A DNA stretch of 53,182 nt from Castellaniella sp041675725 (lineage in GTDB: Bacteria > Pseudomonadota > Gammaproteobacteria > Burkholderiales > Burkholderiaceae_B): positions 1 through 53,182 of the forward strand of contig NZ_JBAYTI010000013.1 in NCBI RefSeq assembly GCF_041675725.1, read 5' to 3'. Made by a program: the position numbers and the translations under genes. The notes under the pieces are model-generated. The model was not told where the DNA came from. It worked only from the letters and a program-made list of their open reading frames with translations, and did no database searches. Shown here in pieces: positions 34,116 through 41,420 of this stretch. Position 1 is the stretch's first letter. Every line of letters starts with the position of its first letter.

Positions 34116-34225
34116 GGGGGCGGGCTCCGGCGGGATGGCGGCAGGCCATGCCAGGCATCGGCAAACCATGAACCGCAAAACGGTCTATTTTATCGCCTGC
34201 CGGCGAACAATTCTCTGGGCCGCAA

Positions 34226-35449
34226 TCAGGGCAGGAACGCCATCTGCAGCTCGTTGAGAAATTGCCAGCCGCGCTCGGTGGCCTGGATCCTGCCCAACCC
34301 GGGTTCGAGCAGACCCCGCGCCACGGCGCGCTGCATGGTGGGCAGGATGGACATCAGCGAAAGCCCCGTCCGTTCGATGAACAGCCCGCCGTCGACGCCC
34401 TGCCTCAGGCGCAGCGCATTGAGCATGAACTCGAAACCCAGATCGGCCGCGCTGAGTTCGCGCCGCTCGACCACGTGCGAGCCGTCGCGCAGCAGCGCGC
34501 GCCGCATCCAGGCTTCCGGCATGCGCGCGCGCGCCTGGCGAGTGATCCGGTTCTGGAACGACAGTTTTGAATGCGCGCCGGGGCCCAGGCCCAGATAGTC
34601 GCCAAAACACCAGTAGTTCAAGTTGTGCTGGCATTCTTCATGGGGTTTGGCATAGGCGGATACTTCGTAGCGGTCGTAGCCCGCCAGGCCCGCCAGCTCG
34701 GCGACGCGATCCTGCATGGTCGCGGCCAGTTCGTCGGCGGGCACCGGCGGCGGATATTTGCCAAACACCGTATTGGGCTCGAGTGTGAGGTGGTAAAGCG
34801 ACAAATGACCGGTCTCGAAGGACAATGCTTCGCGAATATCGGCCTCGCACTGGGCCAGCGTCTGCTGCGGCAGCGCGAACATCAGGTCGAGGTTGACCCT
34901 GGGAACAGCCTGGCGGGCGATGTCGATGGCCGCGCGCGCCTGGGCCGCATCGTGGATACGGCCCAGGCGGCGCAACATGTCGTCGTTGAAAGACTGGATC
35001 CCCAGGGAAATCCGGTTGACACCGGCTCGCGCGTACCCTGAAAAGCGCCCGGACTCGGCGGTTCCGGGATTGGCCTCGAGGGTGATTTCGCAATCCGGCG
35101 GCAGATTCAGATAGGCGCGCAGCAGACCCAGGACTTGGTCGATGGCCTGTGCGGACAGCAGGCTGGGTGTGCCTCCACCGAAAAACACCGTCGATACCTG
35201 GCGCCCCCAGACATCGGGTACCGCCTGCTCCAGGTCGGCCTCGAGCGCCTCCAGGTAACGCGATTCCGGCAGGTTGCCCTGGAATTCGTGCGAATTGAAA
35301 TCACAATACGGACATTTGTGCACACACCAGGGAACGTGGATGTAGACGGACAATGGCGGCAAAGCGACCAGCCCGGGGCGACCCCGCACGCCGGGGCGGC
35401 CGTCCGGCTTGTCATCATCGGGCATGGGAACGGGAATCAGGCGTTTCAT
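34226..35449 (-). CDS. hemW: Radical SAM haem chaperone HemW
   Basis: A 407-residue radical SAM protein of the HemW group, formerly annotated as oxygen-independent coproporphyrinogen III oxidase, now seen as a haem-delivery protein. The cluster motif CVHKCPYC is at residues 42-49, with FFGGGTPSLL and ITLEANPGTAE in the SAM barrel. The C-terminal HemN domain includes NYWCFGDYLGLGPGAHS. It sits 7 bases after rdgB in the operon rph-rdgB-hemW, a standard Burkholderiales order. Confidence 0.94.
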   Translation of the reverse strand: MKRLIPVPMPDDDKPDGRPGVRGRPGLVALPPLSVYIHVPWCVHKCPYCDFNSHEFQGNLPESRYLEALEADLEQAVPDVWGRQVSTVFFGGGTPSLLSAQAIDQVLGLLRAYLNLPPDCEITLEANPGTAESGRFSGYARAGVNRISLGIQSFNDDMLRRLGRIHDAAQARAAIDIARQAVPRVNLDLMFALPQQTLAQCEADIREALSFETGHLSLYHLTLEPNTVFGKYPPPVPADELAATMQDRVAELAGLAGYDRYEVSAYAKPHEECQHNLNYWCFGDYLGLGPGAHSKLSFQNRITRQARARMPEAWMRRALLRDGSHVVERRELSAADLGFEFMLNALRLRQGVDGGLFIERTGLSLMSILPTMQRAVARGLLEPGLGRIQATERGWQFLNELQMAFLP

Positions 35450-35456
35450 GCAAGAC

Positions 35457-36161
35457 TCATGAATAGAATTCGGATTCAGCCCGCAATTGCTGCAGCAAGC
35501 CCGTCAGGGCCTGGGCGCGATGGCTGTGCTGGTTCTTCAGGGCGGCAGGCAGCTCGGCCGCCGTTTTCCCCAGGTCCGGCAGATGGAATAGCGGGTCATA
35601 GCCAAAACCATGGCTGCCGCGGGGCGCCTCCAGCAACAGGCCAGGCCAGAGGCCCTGGGCGACCAGTGGCAAGGGATCATCGGCACGGCGCAGATAGACC
35701 AGCACGGCGACATAAAATGCACGCCGATCGGGCCGACCGCGCATATCGGCCAACAGCCGATCGTTATTGGCCGCGTCGCCGCGCAGCCCCCCGTGCAGGG
35801 CCGCGTAGCGCGCCGAATGAACGCCGGGCGCGCCCCCGAGGGCCGGCACGCATAGGCCCGAATCGTCGGCCAATGCGGGCAGGCTGGTCTGGCGGCTGGC
35901 ATGGCGGGCCTTGGCCAGCGCATTTTCCAGAAACGTGCCGTAAGGTTCTGCCGTTTCTTCGACCCCCAGACTGGATTGCGGCACGATATGCAGGCCCGCG
36001 GCGCACAGAATGGTTGAAAATTCGGCCAGCTTGCCGGGGTTACCGGACGCCAATACGACGCGCCGGCCTTCCTGGCCGCTTGCACTGGGATCGCTTGCAT
36101 GCGCGCCGGTTTTGGTTGGCCTGGCGGACGACCGCGCGTCAAGATCCGGATTGAGGTTCAT
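35457..36161 (-). CDS. rdgB: XTP/dITP diphosphatase (RdgB/HAM1)
   Basis: Removes non-canonical purine nucleotides (ITP, dITP, XTP). The substrate loop SGNPGKLAEF is at residue 39, followed by ETAEPYGTFLENALAKARH, LPALADDSGLCVPALGGAPGVHSARYA and the terminal GFGYDPLFHLPDLGKTAAEL. The 234-residue reading has about 35 extra N-terminal residues compared with E. coli; the start is still favoured because it overlaps the rph stop as ATGA. Confidence 0.94.
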   Translation of the reverse strand: MNLNPDLDARSSARPTKTGAHASDPSASGQEGRRVVLASGNPGKLAEFSTILCAAGLHIVPQSSLGVEETAEPYGTFLENALAKARHASRQTSLPALADDSGLCVPALGGAPGVHSARYAALHGGLRGDAANNDRLLADMRGRPDRRAFYVAVLVYLRRADDPLPLVAQGLWPGLLLEAPRGSHGFGYDPLFHLPDLGKTAAELPAALKNQHSHRAQALTGLLQQLRAESEFYS

Positions 36162-36943
36162 GCGCGCTCCAGCGCCCGGCGCTGGGCTGAAAAGAGAGCC
36201 GTGATGCCCCCGGCGGCCGTATCGAGCAGCGCATCGAGCTGTCTACGCGTGAAACTGCCCCCTTCGCCCGTGCCCTGCACTTCGACGAAGTCCGGGTGCG
36301 ACTCGGCGTCAGCCGCTGCGGGCCGGGCCATGACCACATTCATGTCCGTGTGGCAGGCCGAGTCTTCGGCGTAGTCCAAGTCCAGCAGCACCTGGCCTTG
36401 TACCAGGCCGACCGACACGGCGGCCACCTGGCCGCGCAAGGGCTCACCTGGCAACCGGCCCGCGGCCTGCAGGCCCCTGACTGCCAGCGCCGCCGCCAGC
36501 CAGGCCCCGGTGATGCTGGCGCACCGCGTACCGCCATCTGCCTGCAGGACATCGCAGTCGAGTTGCAGGGTGCGCTCGCCCAGGGCCTGCAGATCAAACA
36601 CGGCCCGCAGGCTGCGGCCGATCAGGCGCTGGATCTCTTGTGTACGCCCCCCCTGCCGCCCACGCGCGGCTTCCCGGTCGCTGCGTTCATGCGTCGCCCT
36701 GGGCAGCATGCCGTATTCGGCGGTCACCCAGCCCTGCCCGCGGCCTTTGAGGAATGCCGGCACCCGCTCCAGGACGCTGGCGTTGCACAGAACATGGGTC
36801 GCGCCCATGCGCACCAGAACCGAGCCTTCGGCGTGCTGGGTAAACCCGGTAATGAATTCGAGCGCCCGCAGCTGGTCTGCGGTGCGCCCGCCACGACGGA
36901 CGCAGGCGACCACCGGTGGCACAGGCGATGACGGAGATGACAT
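36158..36943 (-). CDS. rph: Ribonuclease PH
   Basis: A phosphorolytic 3'-5' exoribonuclease that trims tRNA 3' ends. The 261-residue protein has the RPH core: LVRMGATHVLCNASV, GWVTAEYGMLPRATHERSDREA, GRQGGRTQEIQRLIGRSLRA (phosphate-binding Arg region) and DCDVLQADGGTRCASITGAW. Start 36943 gives a short Ser/Pro/Val-rich leader before the conserved RRGGRTADQLR. It heads the operon rph-rdgB-hemW and is divergent from yicC, with a palindromic promoter-like element between them. Confidence 0.94.
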   Translation of the reverse strand: MSSPSSPVPPVVACVRRGGRTADQLRALEFITGFTQHAEGSVLVRMGATHVLCNASVLERVPAFLKGRGQGWVTAEYGMLPRATHERSDREAARGRQGGRTQEIQRLIGRSLRAVFDLQALGERTLQLDCDVLQADGGTRCASITGAWLAAALAVRGLQAAGRLPGEPLRGQVAAVSVGLVQGQVLLDLDYAEDSACHTDMNVVMARPAAADAESHPDFVEVQGTGEGGSFTRRQLDALLDTAAGGITALFSAQRRALERA

Positions 36944-36966
36944 GGGGATGGGACTCTTCAGACAAA

Positions 36967-36987
36967 CTACAATACCGTACATTGTAG
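36967..36987. promoter_or_regulatory. Palindrome in the rph/yicC divergent promoter region
   Basis: CTACAAT (36967-36973) and ATTGTAG (36981-36987) are perfect arms separated by seven bases. Each arm contains TACAAT reading outwards on its own strand, a good -10 element, one for yicC and one for rph. No strong -35 boxes are visible at standard spacing. It may be a pair of facing -10 boxes, an operator, or both. Confidence 0.45.
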
Positions 36988-37017
36988 AGAATTACAGTTA
37001 CAGGACGAGGCCATTTC

Positions 37018-37938
37018 ATGATCCGCAGCATGACCGCCTTCGGCAATGCCCAGGCCAAGGCAGGCCAGACCACCCTGTCCGTCGAAATCCGCAGCGTGAA
37101 CAACCGTTTCCTGGACGTTTCCCTGCGTTTGCCCGAAGATTTGCGGTTTGCCGAAACGCGTGTGCGCGAGCTGATTGCAGAACATGTCCTACGTGGCAAG
37201 ATCGAGCTGCGCATGCAGCTCGACACGGACGACGACGCGGCGCGCCAGCCGATCGACCTGCAGGCGTTGCAGGCACTGGCCGAGCAGTTGGCGCAGGCCC
37301 GCGAGGTCATGCCCGAGATTCAGCCTCCAGCGTTCCACGAGCTGCCGCGCATGCCGGGATCTCTGCGGGGCGAGCAGCCCGAAGCCCTGCTGGCGCTGTG
37401 TGAACAGGCCTGCACCAATGCCCTGCGGCAGCTTGCCGAGCACCGCGAGCGGGAAGGCGCGCGCCTGGCCAACGCCATGTTGCAGCTGGCTGCCCAGATG
37501 CAGGCTCTGATAGCCGACGTGGAAACCCATATGCCTACCCTGGTGCAGCAGCACCAGGAAAAAATCGCCCAGCGCCTGCGCGATGCCCTGATGCAGGCCT
37601 GCCCCGAGGGGCTGGGCCAGATCGGCGGCCCCGAACTCTCGGCGCGCATTACCCAGGAAGCCAGCCTGTTCAGCTTGCGCAGCGACGTGGCCGAAGAGCT
37701 GACCCGCCTCGCGTCCCACGTGCAGGAGCTGCACGAGCTGCTGGGGGATCTTATCCCGGCATCGGGTCGCAGGCATGGAAGCGGGCATGGAAAACGGCTG
37801 GATTTTCTGTTTCAGGAAATGAACCGCGAGGCCAACACACTGGGATCCAAGGCCGCGTCGATCAGTGTGACCCAGGCCGCCATCGATTTGAAATTGCTGA
37901 TCGAGCAAATGCGCGAACAGGCCCAAAACATCGAATGA
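37018..37938 (+). CDS. yicC: YicC-family endoribonuclease
   Basis: A 306-residue protein of the YicC family (YicC_N plus DUF1732 C-terminal domain), members of which have been reported as endoribonucleases. The conserved start IRSMTAFGNAQA, SVEIRSVNNRFLDVSLRLPEDLR and the C-terminal GRRHGSGHGKRLDFLFQEMNREANTLGSKA are present. It is divergent from the RNase PH gene, a common neighbourhood that suggests RNA metabolism. It is followed by a long AT-rich gap before the nor operon. Confidence 0.93.
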   Translation: MIRSMTAFGNAQAKAGQTTLSVEIRSVNNRFLDVSLRLPEDLRFAETRVRELIAEHVLRGKIELRMQLDTDDDAARQPIDLQALQALAEQLAQAREVMPEIQPPAFHELPRMPGSLRGEQPEALLALCEQACTNALRQLAEHREREGARLANAMLQLAAQMQALIADVETHMPTLVQQHQEKIAQRLRDALMQACPEGLGQIGGPELSARITQEASLFSLRSDVAEELTRLASHVQELHELLGDLIPASGRRHGSGHGKRLDFLFQEMNREANTLGSKAASISVTQAAIDLKLLIEQMREQAQNIE

Positions 37939-38001
37939 GATAACCGGCGCGGGCACCGCCTGCCATGTCGAAATCAGGGTATTCCCTATTTTAAGACAAA
38001 A

Positions 38002-38015
38002 TTGATCTGCATCAT
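38002..38015 (+). promoter_or_regulatory. FNR/DNR-like box
   Basis: TTGATCTGCATCAT matches the FNR-family consensus TTGAT-N4-ATCAA at nine of ten defined positions. It lies about 330 bases upstream of the first nor-operon start, which is far but possible given the long leader. Control of NO reductase genes by FNR/DNR-type regulators is established in many denitrifiers. Confidence 0.45.
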
Positions 38016-38125
38016 TGCAGACCGAGCAAACCAGCAGCCAATAAAGCCCACATTTTGATTGCCGGTATTGAAGTCACGCCTGTTTTATATACAATTTAAT
38101 TTAATATATTTATCTAATACATTGA

Positions 38126-38144
38126 TTTATAATGATAATTATAA
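38126..38144 (+). promoter_or_regulatory. Fur-like AT palindrome
   Basis: The arms TTATAAT and ATTATAA (38127-38133 and 38138-38144) flank GATA. Aligned one base downstream, 14 of 19 positions agree with the Fur consensus. In such AT-rich sequence chance matches are expected, so this is a weak prediction. Confidence 0.25.
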
Positions 38145-38346
38145 ATTAAAAAATAATATTGACGGCTCGTTTAGCAGAAGCCGCAGCCTGTCCAAACCTA
38201 AAAGCAATAAAAATTTGATTCAAACGTATCGAATAATATTCATACTGAATCATTTGTTTCCCCCTTTGTAAATAATGGCATTCTTGCCTTGTGCGCATTC
38301 GGTTTTTAGACTGCATGAGCCATTCTGCCTGAAAGGAGGGAATGAA

Positions 38347-38592
38347 ATGGCTCAGCGAATGATTGATTTTGTGTTGTCGGCACTGGCGGCCCTGCTCAGT
38401 GTCCTGCTGTCGTGGCCATACTGGCGCGACTACGAGTACTGGGCTGAATCCCCAACGATGTGGTGGATCTACATCATCATCGGCTATCTGCTGGCGATTT
38501 ATGTGTTCTACGCCTTTCTGGGCAGCCTCAGAACCCTGTTCCAGCATGATGAACAGGCACGCCAACAAGAAAATGCCGGGGGTTCAAAATGA
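38347..38592 (+). CDS. Small two-helix membrane protein leading the nor operon
   Basis: An 81-residue protein with two hydrophobic segments (about residues 5-23 and 38-61) joined by a Trp/Tyr-rich loop (PYWRDYEYWAESPTMWW), and a short charged Gln/Glu tail. AAGGAGG lies seven bases before the ATG, the best ribosome-binding site in the operon. It overlaps the norC start by four bases, so all three nor genes are coupled. By size and topology it recalls NorF, a small membrane protein of Paracoccus nor operons, but I recognise no sequence similarity. It is probably an accessory or assembly subunit of the reductase. Confidence 0.8.
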   Translation: MAQRMIDFVLSALAALLSVLLSWPYWRDYEYWAESPTMWWIYIIIGYLLAIYVFYAFLGSLRTLFQHDEQARQQENAGGSK

Positions 38593-39548
38593 GCTGTCTG
38601 AACGGAACCGACTGTCGCGAACAGGCCAAACGGCACACCGCGCTGGCCGTGCTGGGCCTGATGCTGGTGATCTTCCTTCTGCTGTCGGCGTGGTCCTTCC
38701 TGCCGTCGCGCTCGCAGGCCATTCCTTCGACCATACAGTATGGCGACGTCGACGCGGTGGCCGGCAAACGCGTCTTTCAGGCGTACAACTGCATGGGCTG
38801 TCACACCATCGTGGGCAATGGGGCCTACTTTGGGCCCGATCTGACAAAAATCTACCATGACACCGGGCCCGCCTGGCTTGCAGCCTTCCTTCCCTCCGCT
38901 GCAGGCTGGCCGACCACGGCAGCCGTCCAGGTTCAGCTGCAAAATCCGCTGGTGCAACAGGAAGCGGGGGTGGCCGACATAGACGCATACCGCAAGCAGT
39001 ATCCGGGCGCGGCCGAGCGCATGGACCATCGTGGCGGGCAGCATAGCCTGATGCCCAATTTGCCGCTGGACGCCGGCGAAATCACGGCGCTCATGGCATT
39101 CTTCAAGTACACCTCCGCCATGCACACCGAAGGCTGGCCGCCCAAGCCCGACCCGGACCGGCGCCTGCCGATCCAGGCAGCCTCGGTTGCCGCTGCAGCC
39201 AGTGTCCAGGCGGCGCCGGCAGCAGCTGCTGACAGCGCCTCCGGCAATGGCGAAGTCGACCTGGTCGCAACCGGGCAGAAGCTGGTCGGGGATCTGGGCT
39301 GTGTGGCGTGCCACGCCACCGACCAGACGCGCATGGTGGGCCCCGGCTGGGGGGGGCTGTTTGGTCATGAAGTCAAGCTCGCCGACGGCAGTACCGTCGT
39401 CGCAGACGAAGAATACATCGTACGTTCGATCCGCGAACCCGATGCACAGGTGGTCGAAGGCTATCCGCCGCACGTCATGCCATCCTATGACGCGCTGGTC
39501 AGTGAAGCCGACATGGAAGCCATCGTCGCCTACCTTCGCAGCCTGTAA
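38589..39548 (+). CDS. norC: NorC-like cytochrome c subunit with a second haem c domain
   Basis: A 319-residue membrane-anchored cytochrome: one helix (about 18-36), then two cytochrome c domains. The first is NorC-like, with CMGCHTIVGNGAYFGPDL (haem site 68-72), the Met ligand in LMPNLPL (Met155) and the typical FFKYTSAMHTEGWPP end. After an Ala-rich linker (about 196-220) the second has CVACH (238-242) and Met297 in VMPSY, resembling the cytochrome c domain of caa3-type oxidase subunit II. Ordinary NorC is about 150 residues with one haem. About 35 residues are also inserted before the first Met ligand. Confidence 0.88.
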   Translation: MSCLNGTDCREQAKRHTALAVLGLMLVIFLLLSAWSFLPSRSQAIPSTIQYGDVDAVAGKRVFQAYNCMGCHTIVGNGAYFGPDLTKIYHDTGPAWLAAFLPSAAGWPTTAAVQVQLQNPLVQQEAGVADIDAYRKQYPGAAERMDHRGGQHSLMPNLPLDAGEITALMAFFKYTSAMHTEGWPPKPDPDRRLPIQAASVAAAASVQAAPAAAADSASGNGEVDLVATGQKLVGDLGCVACHATDQTRMVGPGWGGLFGHEVKLADGSTVVADEEYIVRSIREPDAQVVEGYPPHVMPSYDALVSEADMEAIVAYLRSL

Positions 39549-39560
39549 GGGGAAGTCATC

Positions 39561-41261
39561 ATGATCAAGATTGAATACGTTACACAGCGCCTGAGTCTGC
39601 GCTTTTTCATGCTGATGTTGGTATTGTTCGCCTTCCAGGTCGCATTCGGACTGGTGATCGCCACTCAGCACGTCGACCCCACCCTGCTTTCGGGTGTGGC
39701 CAACTTCAATATATTGCGGGCTGAACACACCAACCTCGGCATCCTGTGGATCCTGGCCGGCTTCATCGGCACGATCCTGTTCGTGGGCCCCCTGCTGTCA
39801 CACCGCGAACTCGCTGCCACCGGGCTGATCAAGTTCCTTTTCTGGGCGCTGCTGGCGGTCACCATCTGGAACGTCTGCACCCAGGCCCTGGCAGCCGAAG
39901 GGATTGCCGGCTGGTGGGCGGGCCAACCCTGGCTGCAGGAAGGCCTCGAATACCTCGAAGCCGGTCGGGTGGCCGATATCATCATCTTCGTCGGCTTTGC
40001 CATCCTGGCCTATATCGTCCTGCGCACCTTCCCGCCCCGTCGCGAATGGAATGAAATCCACTGGGGGCTGGCCATCGGGGTGGTGGCGCTGACCTTCGTC
40101 TGGCTGTTCGGCGTCTTCTTCGTCGAGCGCCTCGACCTGCAAGAATACTTCCGCTGGTACGTGGTCCACTACTGGGTCGAAGGCGTCTGGGAGGTCATTC
40201 ACATCAGCTTGGTCGGCTTCCTGTTGGTGCTCATGTTCAAGGCCGACATCAAGGCCGTCGGATATGCGGTGTTCTGGGGGGTTGCCATGGTGTGGCTGTC
40301 CGGCCTGATCGGTAACGCCCACCACTATTTCTGGATCGGCACGCCGGAATTCTGGCAGTTCTGGGGATCGCTCTTCAGCGCCCTCGAACCACTGCCGCTG
40401 GTGTTCTGCTTCTGGCATATTTACCTCGACGCGCACCAGGATCGCAAGCCACTCGAAAACGCACCTGCGTTCTACTTCATCCTGGGCTCGGTGGTGCTCG
40501 AACAGGTGGGCGCCGGTATTCTCGGCTTCACCATGACCTTCGCCCTCACGAACGTATGGTCGCACGGTACATGGGTCACGCCCAGCCATGCACACCTGGC
40601 GCTGTTCGGTACGTTTGGCATGCTGGGCATCGCCGCAGCCTATTACGCGGTGCCGCTGCTGCGCGGGGTCAAGCACTTCGACCAACGTTTGGGGCGCATC
40701 GCCTTCTGGCTGGTGTTTACCGGCATGCTGGGCATCGCATTCGGCTTTGCCATCGGCGGTACGATCCAGGTGTTCCTGTATCGTTCCATGGGCTTGTCGT
40801 GGTTCGGCGGCGAGATCTTCCCGGCCATGCAGTTCTATAAGATACTGGTGCCGGTCTTCGGGCTGGTGTTCACCACCGGTGCGGGCCTGCTGATCTACGA
40901 CCTGCTCACCATCGGCTACCGGTCGCGCCAGGCGCCCGTCGAAGAACCCGTGCGGGCTGCGCAGCCGGTACGCGGTCGCTGGTCGGCCCAATTGCGCGGT
41001 GTCGAAGCCGGTCTCTGGCTGATGGGCATGTGGATCTTCGGCGCGATCATCACGCTGGGCCTGCTCAGCTTCAACCTCGAAACCGTGGCCAAGGGGGATC
41101 CCACCATCCCGTACGTCCTGGGCGGCATTGGCTACCCTGGCCTGTTGCTGATCACGCTGCTCTTCGTATGGCGCTTCCTCGCCTCCCTCGAAGCACGCCC
41201 GGCACCGGTGGTGTCCACTGAACCGGGCATGGTGGCCCCGGCCGTCGGCCAAGCCACCTGA
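39561..41261 (+). CDS. norB: Nitric oxide reductase large subunit, NorB-like, extended
   Basis: A 566-residue haem-copper superfamily protein that should reduce 2 NO to N2O in the membrane. All metal ligands of cNOR are present: His56 and His345 for low-spin haem b, His343 for haem b3, His203, His254 and His255 for FeB, with Glu207 in HYWVEGVWE as the extra FeB ligand and Glu276 in FSALEPLPL. Canonical cNorB has about 460 residues and 12 helices; here the helices from about 482-505 and 516-541 form an extra C-terminal pair, and the N-terminal half is also longer. norQ and norD do not follow; a terminator does. Confidence 0.9.
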   Translation: MIKIEYVTQRLSLRFFMLMLVLFAFQVAFGLVIATQHVDPTLLSGVANFNILRAEHTNLGILWILAGFIGTILFVGPLLSHRELAATGLIKFLFWALLAVTIWNVCTQALAAEGIAGWWAGQPWLQEGLEYLEAGRVADIIIFVGFAILAYIVLRTFPPRREWNEIHWGLAIGVVALTFVWLFGVFFVERLDLQEYFRWYVVHYWVEGVWEVIHISLVGFLLVLMFKADIKAVGYAVFWGVAMVWLSGLIGNAHHYFWIGTPEFWQFWGSLFSALEPLPLVFCFWHIYLDAHQDRKPLENAPAFYFILGSVVLEQVGAGILGFTMTFALTNVWSHGTWVTPSHAHLALFGTFGMLGIAAAYYAVPLLRGVKHFDQRLGRIAFWLVFTGMLGIAFGFAIGGTIQVFLYRSMGLSWFGGEIFPAMQFYKILVPVFGLVFTTGAGLLIYDLLTIGYRSRQAPVEEPVRAAQPVRGRWSAQLRGVEAGLWLMGMWIFGAIITLGLLSFNLETVAKGDPTIPYVLGGIGYPGLLLITLLFVWRFLASLEARPAPVVSTEPGMVAPAVGQAT

Positions 41262-41283
41262 CGCCGCCCACCCTGCAATCCAA

Positions 41284-41309
41284 CCCCGACCTTCGCGTCG
41301 GGGTTTTTT
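41284..41309 (+). terminator. Rho-independent terminator of the nor operon
   Basis: CCCCGAC (41284-41290) pairs with GTCGGGG (41297-41303) around a six-base loop, followed at once by six T residues. It stands 23 bases after the norB stop and shows that the operon ends there. Confidence 0.92.
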
Positions 41310-41420
41310 CGCCGGGCGCCCGAACAGCCCGTGTGATCGGCGTACAATGGCACGGACTGCTGAAAACCCTGACTCATCCCCAGGGCGGGCGGTCCGTGGC
41401 ATATCACCCCGATCAGGCTC

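Larger units (their letters stand above)
37939..38346. other. AT-rich intergenic region upstream of the nor operon
   Basis: This 408-base gap contains no gene that I can support. From about 38040 to 38260 it is dominated by A and T, in sharp contrast to the GC-rich surroundings. It contains an FNR-like box (38002-38015), a Fur-like sequence (38126-38144) and, at its end, the ribosome-binding site of the first nor-operon gene. No intrinsic terminator for yicC was seen. The base composition suggests a long regulatory leader or a scar of imported DNA. Confidence 0.7.

Noticed and set aside
34116..34225. A sigma-54 promoter for glnA
   Set aside because: The TGGCATGGCCTGC sequence in the leader has the wrong spacing between GG and GC, and no NtrC sites are visible.
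38059..38271. A 70-codon open frame in the AT-rich gap before the nor operon
   Set aside because: It has no ribosome-binding site, no recognisable sequence and the Asn/Ile/Leu/Lys-rich make-up expected of any open frame in AT-rich DNA.
38276..38288. A sigma-54 promoter (TGGCA...TTGC) before the small nor membrane protein
   Set aside because: Only seven bases separate the GG and GC dinucleotides; sigma-54 promoters need ten.
38589..39548. Reading the di-haem cytochrome as a nitrite reductase or oxidase subunit II
   Set aside because: There is no cytochrome cd1 propeller, no cupredoxin or CuA site, and the first domain is clearly NorC-like next to a NorB.
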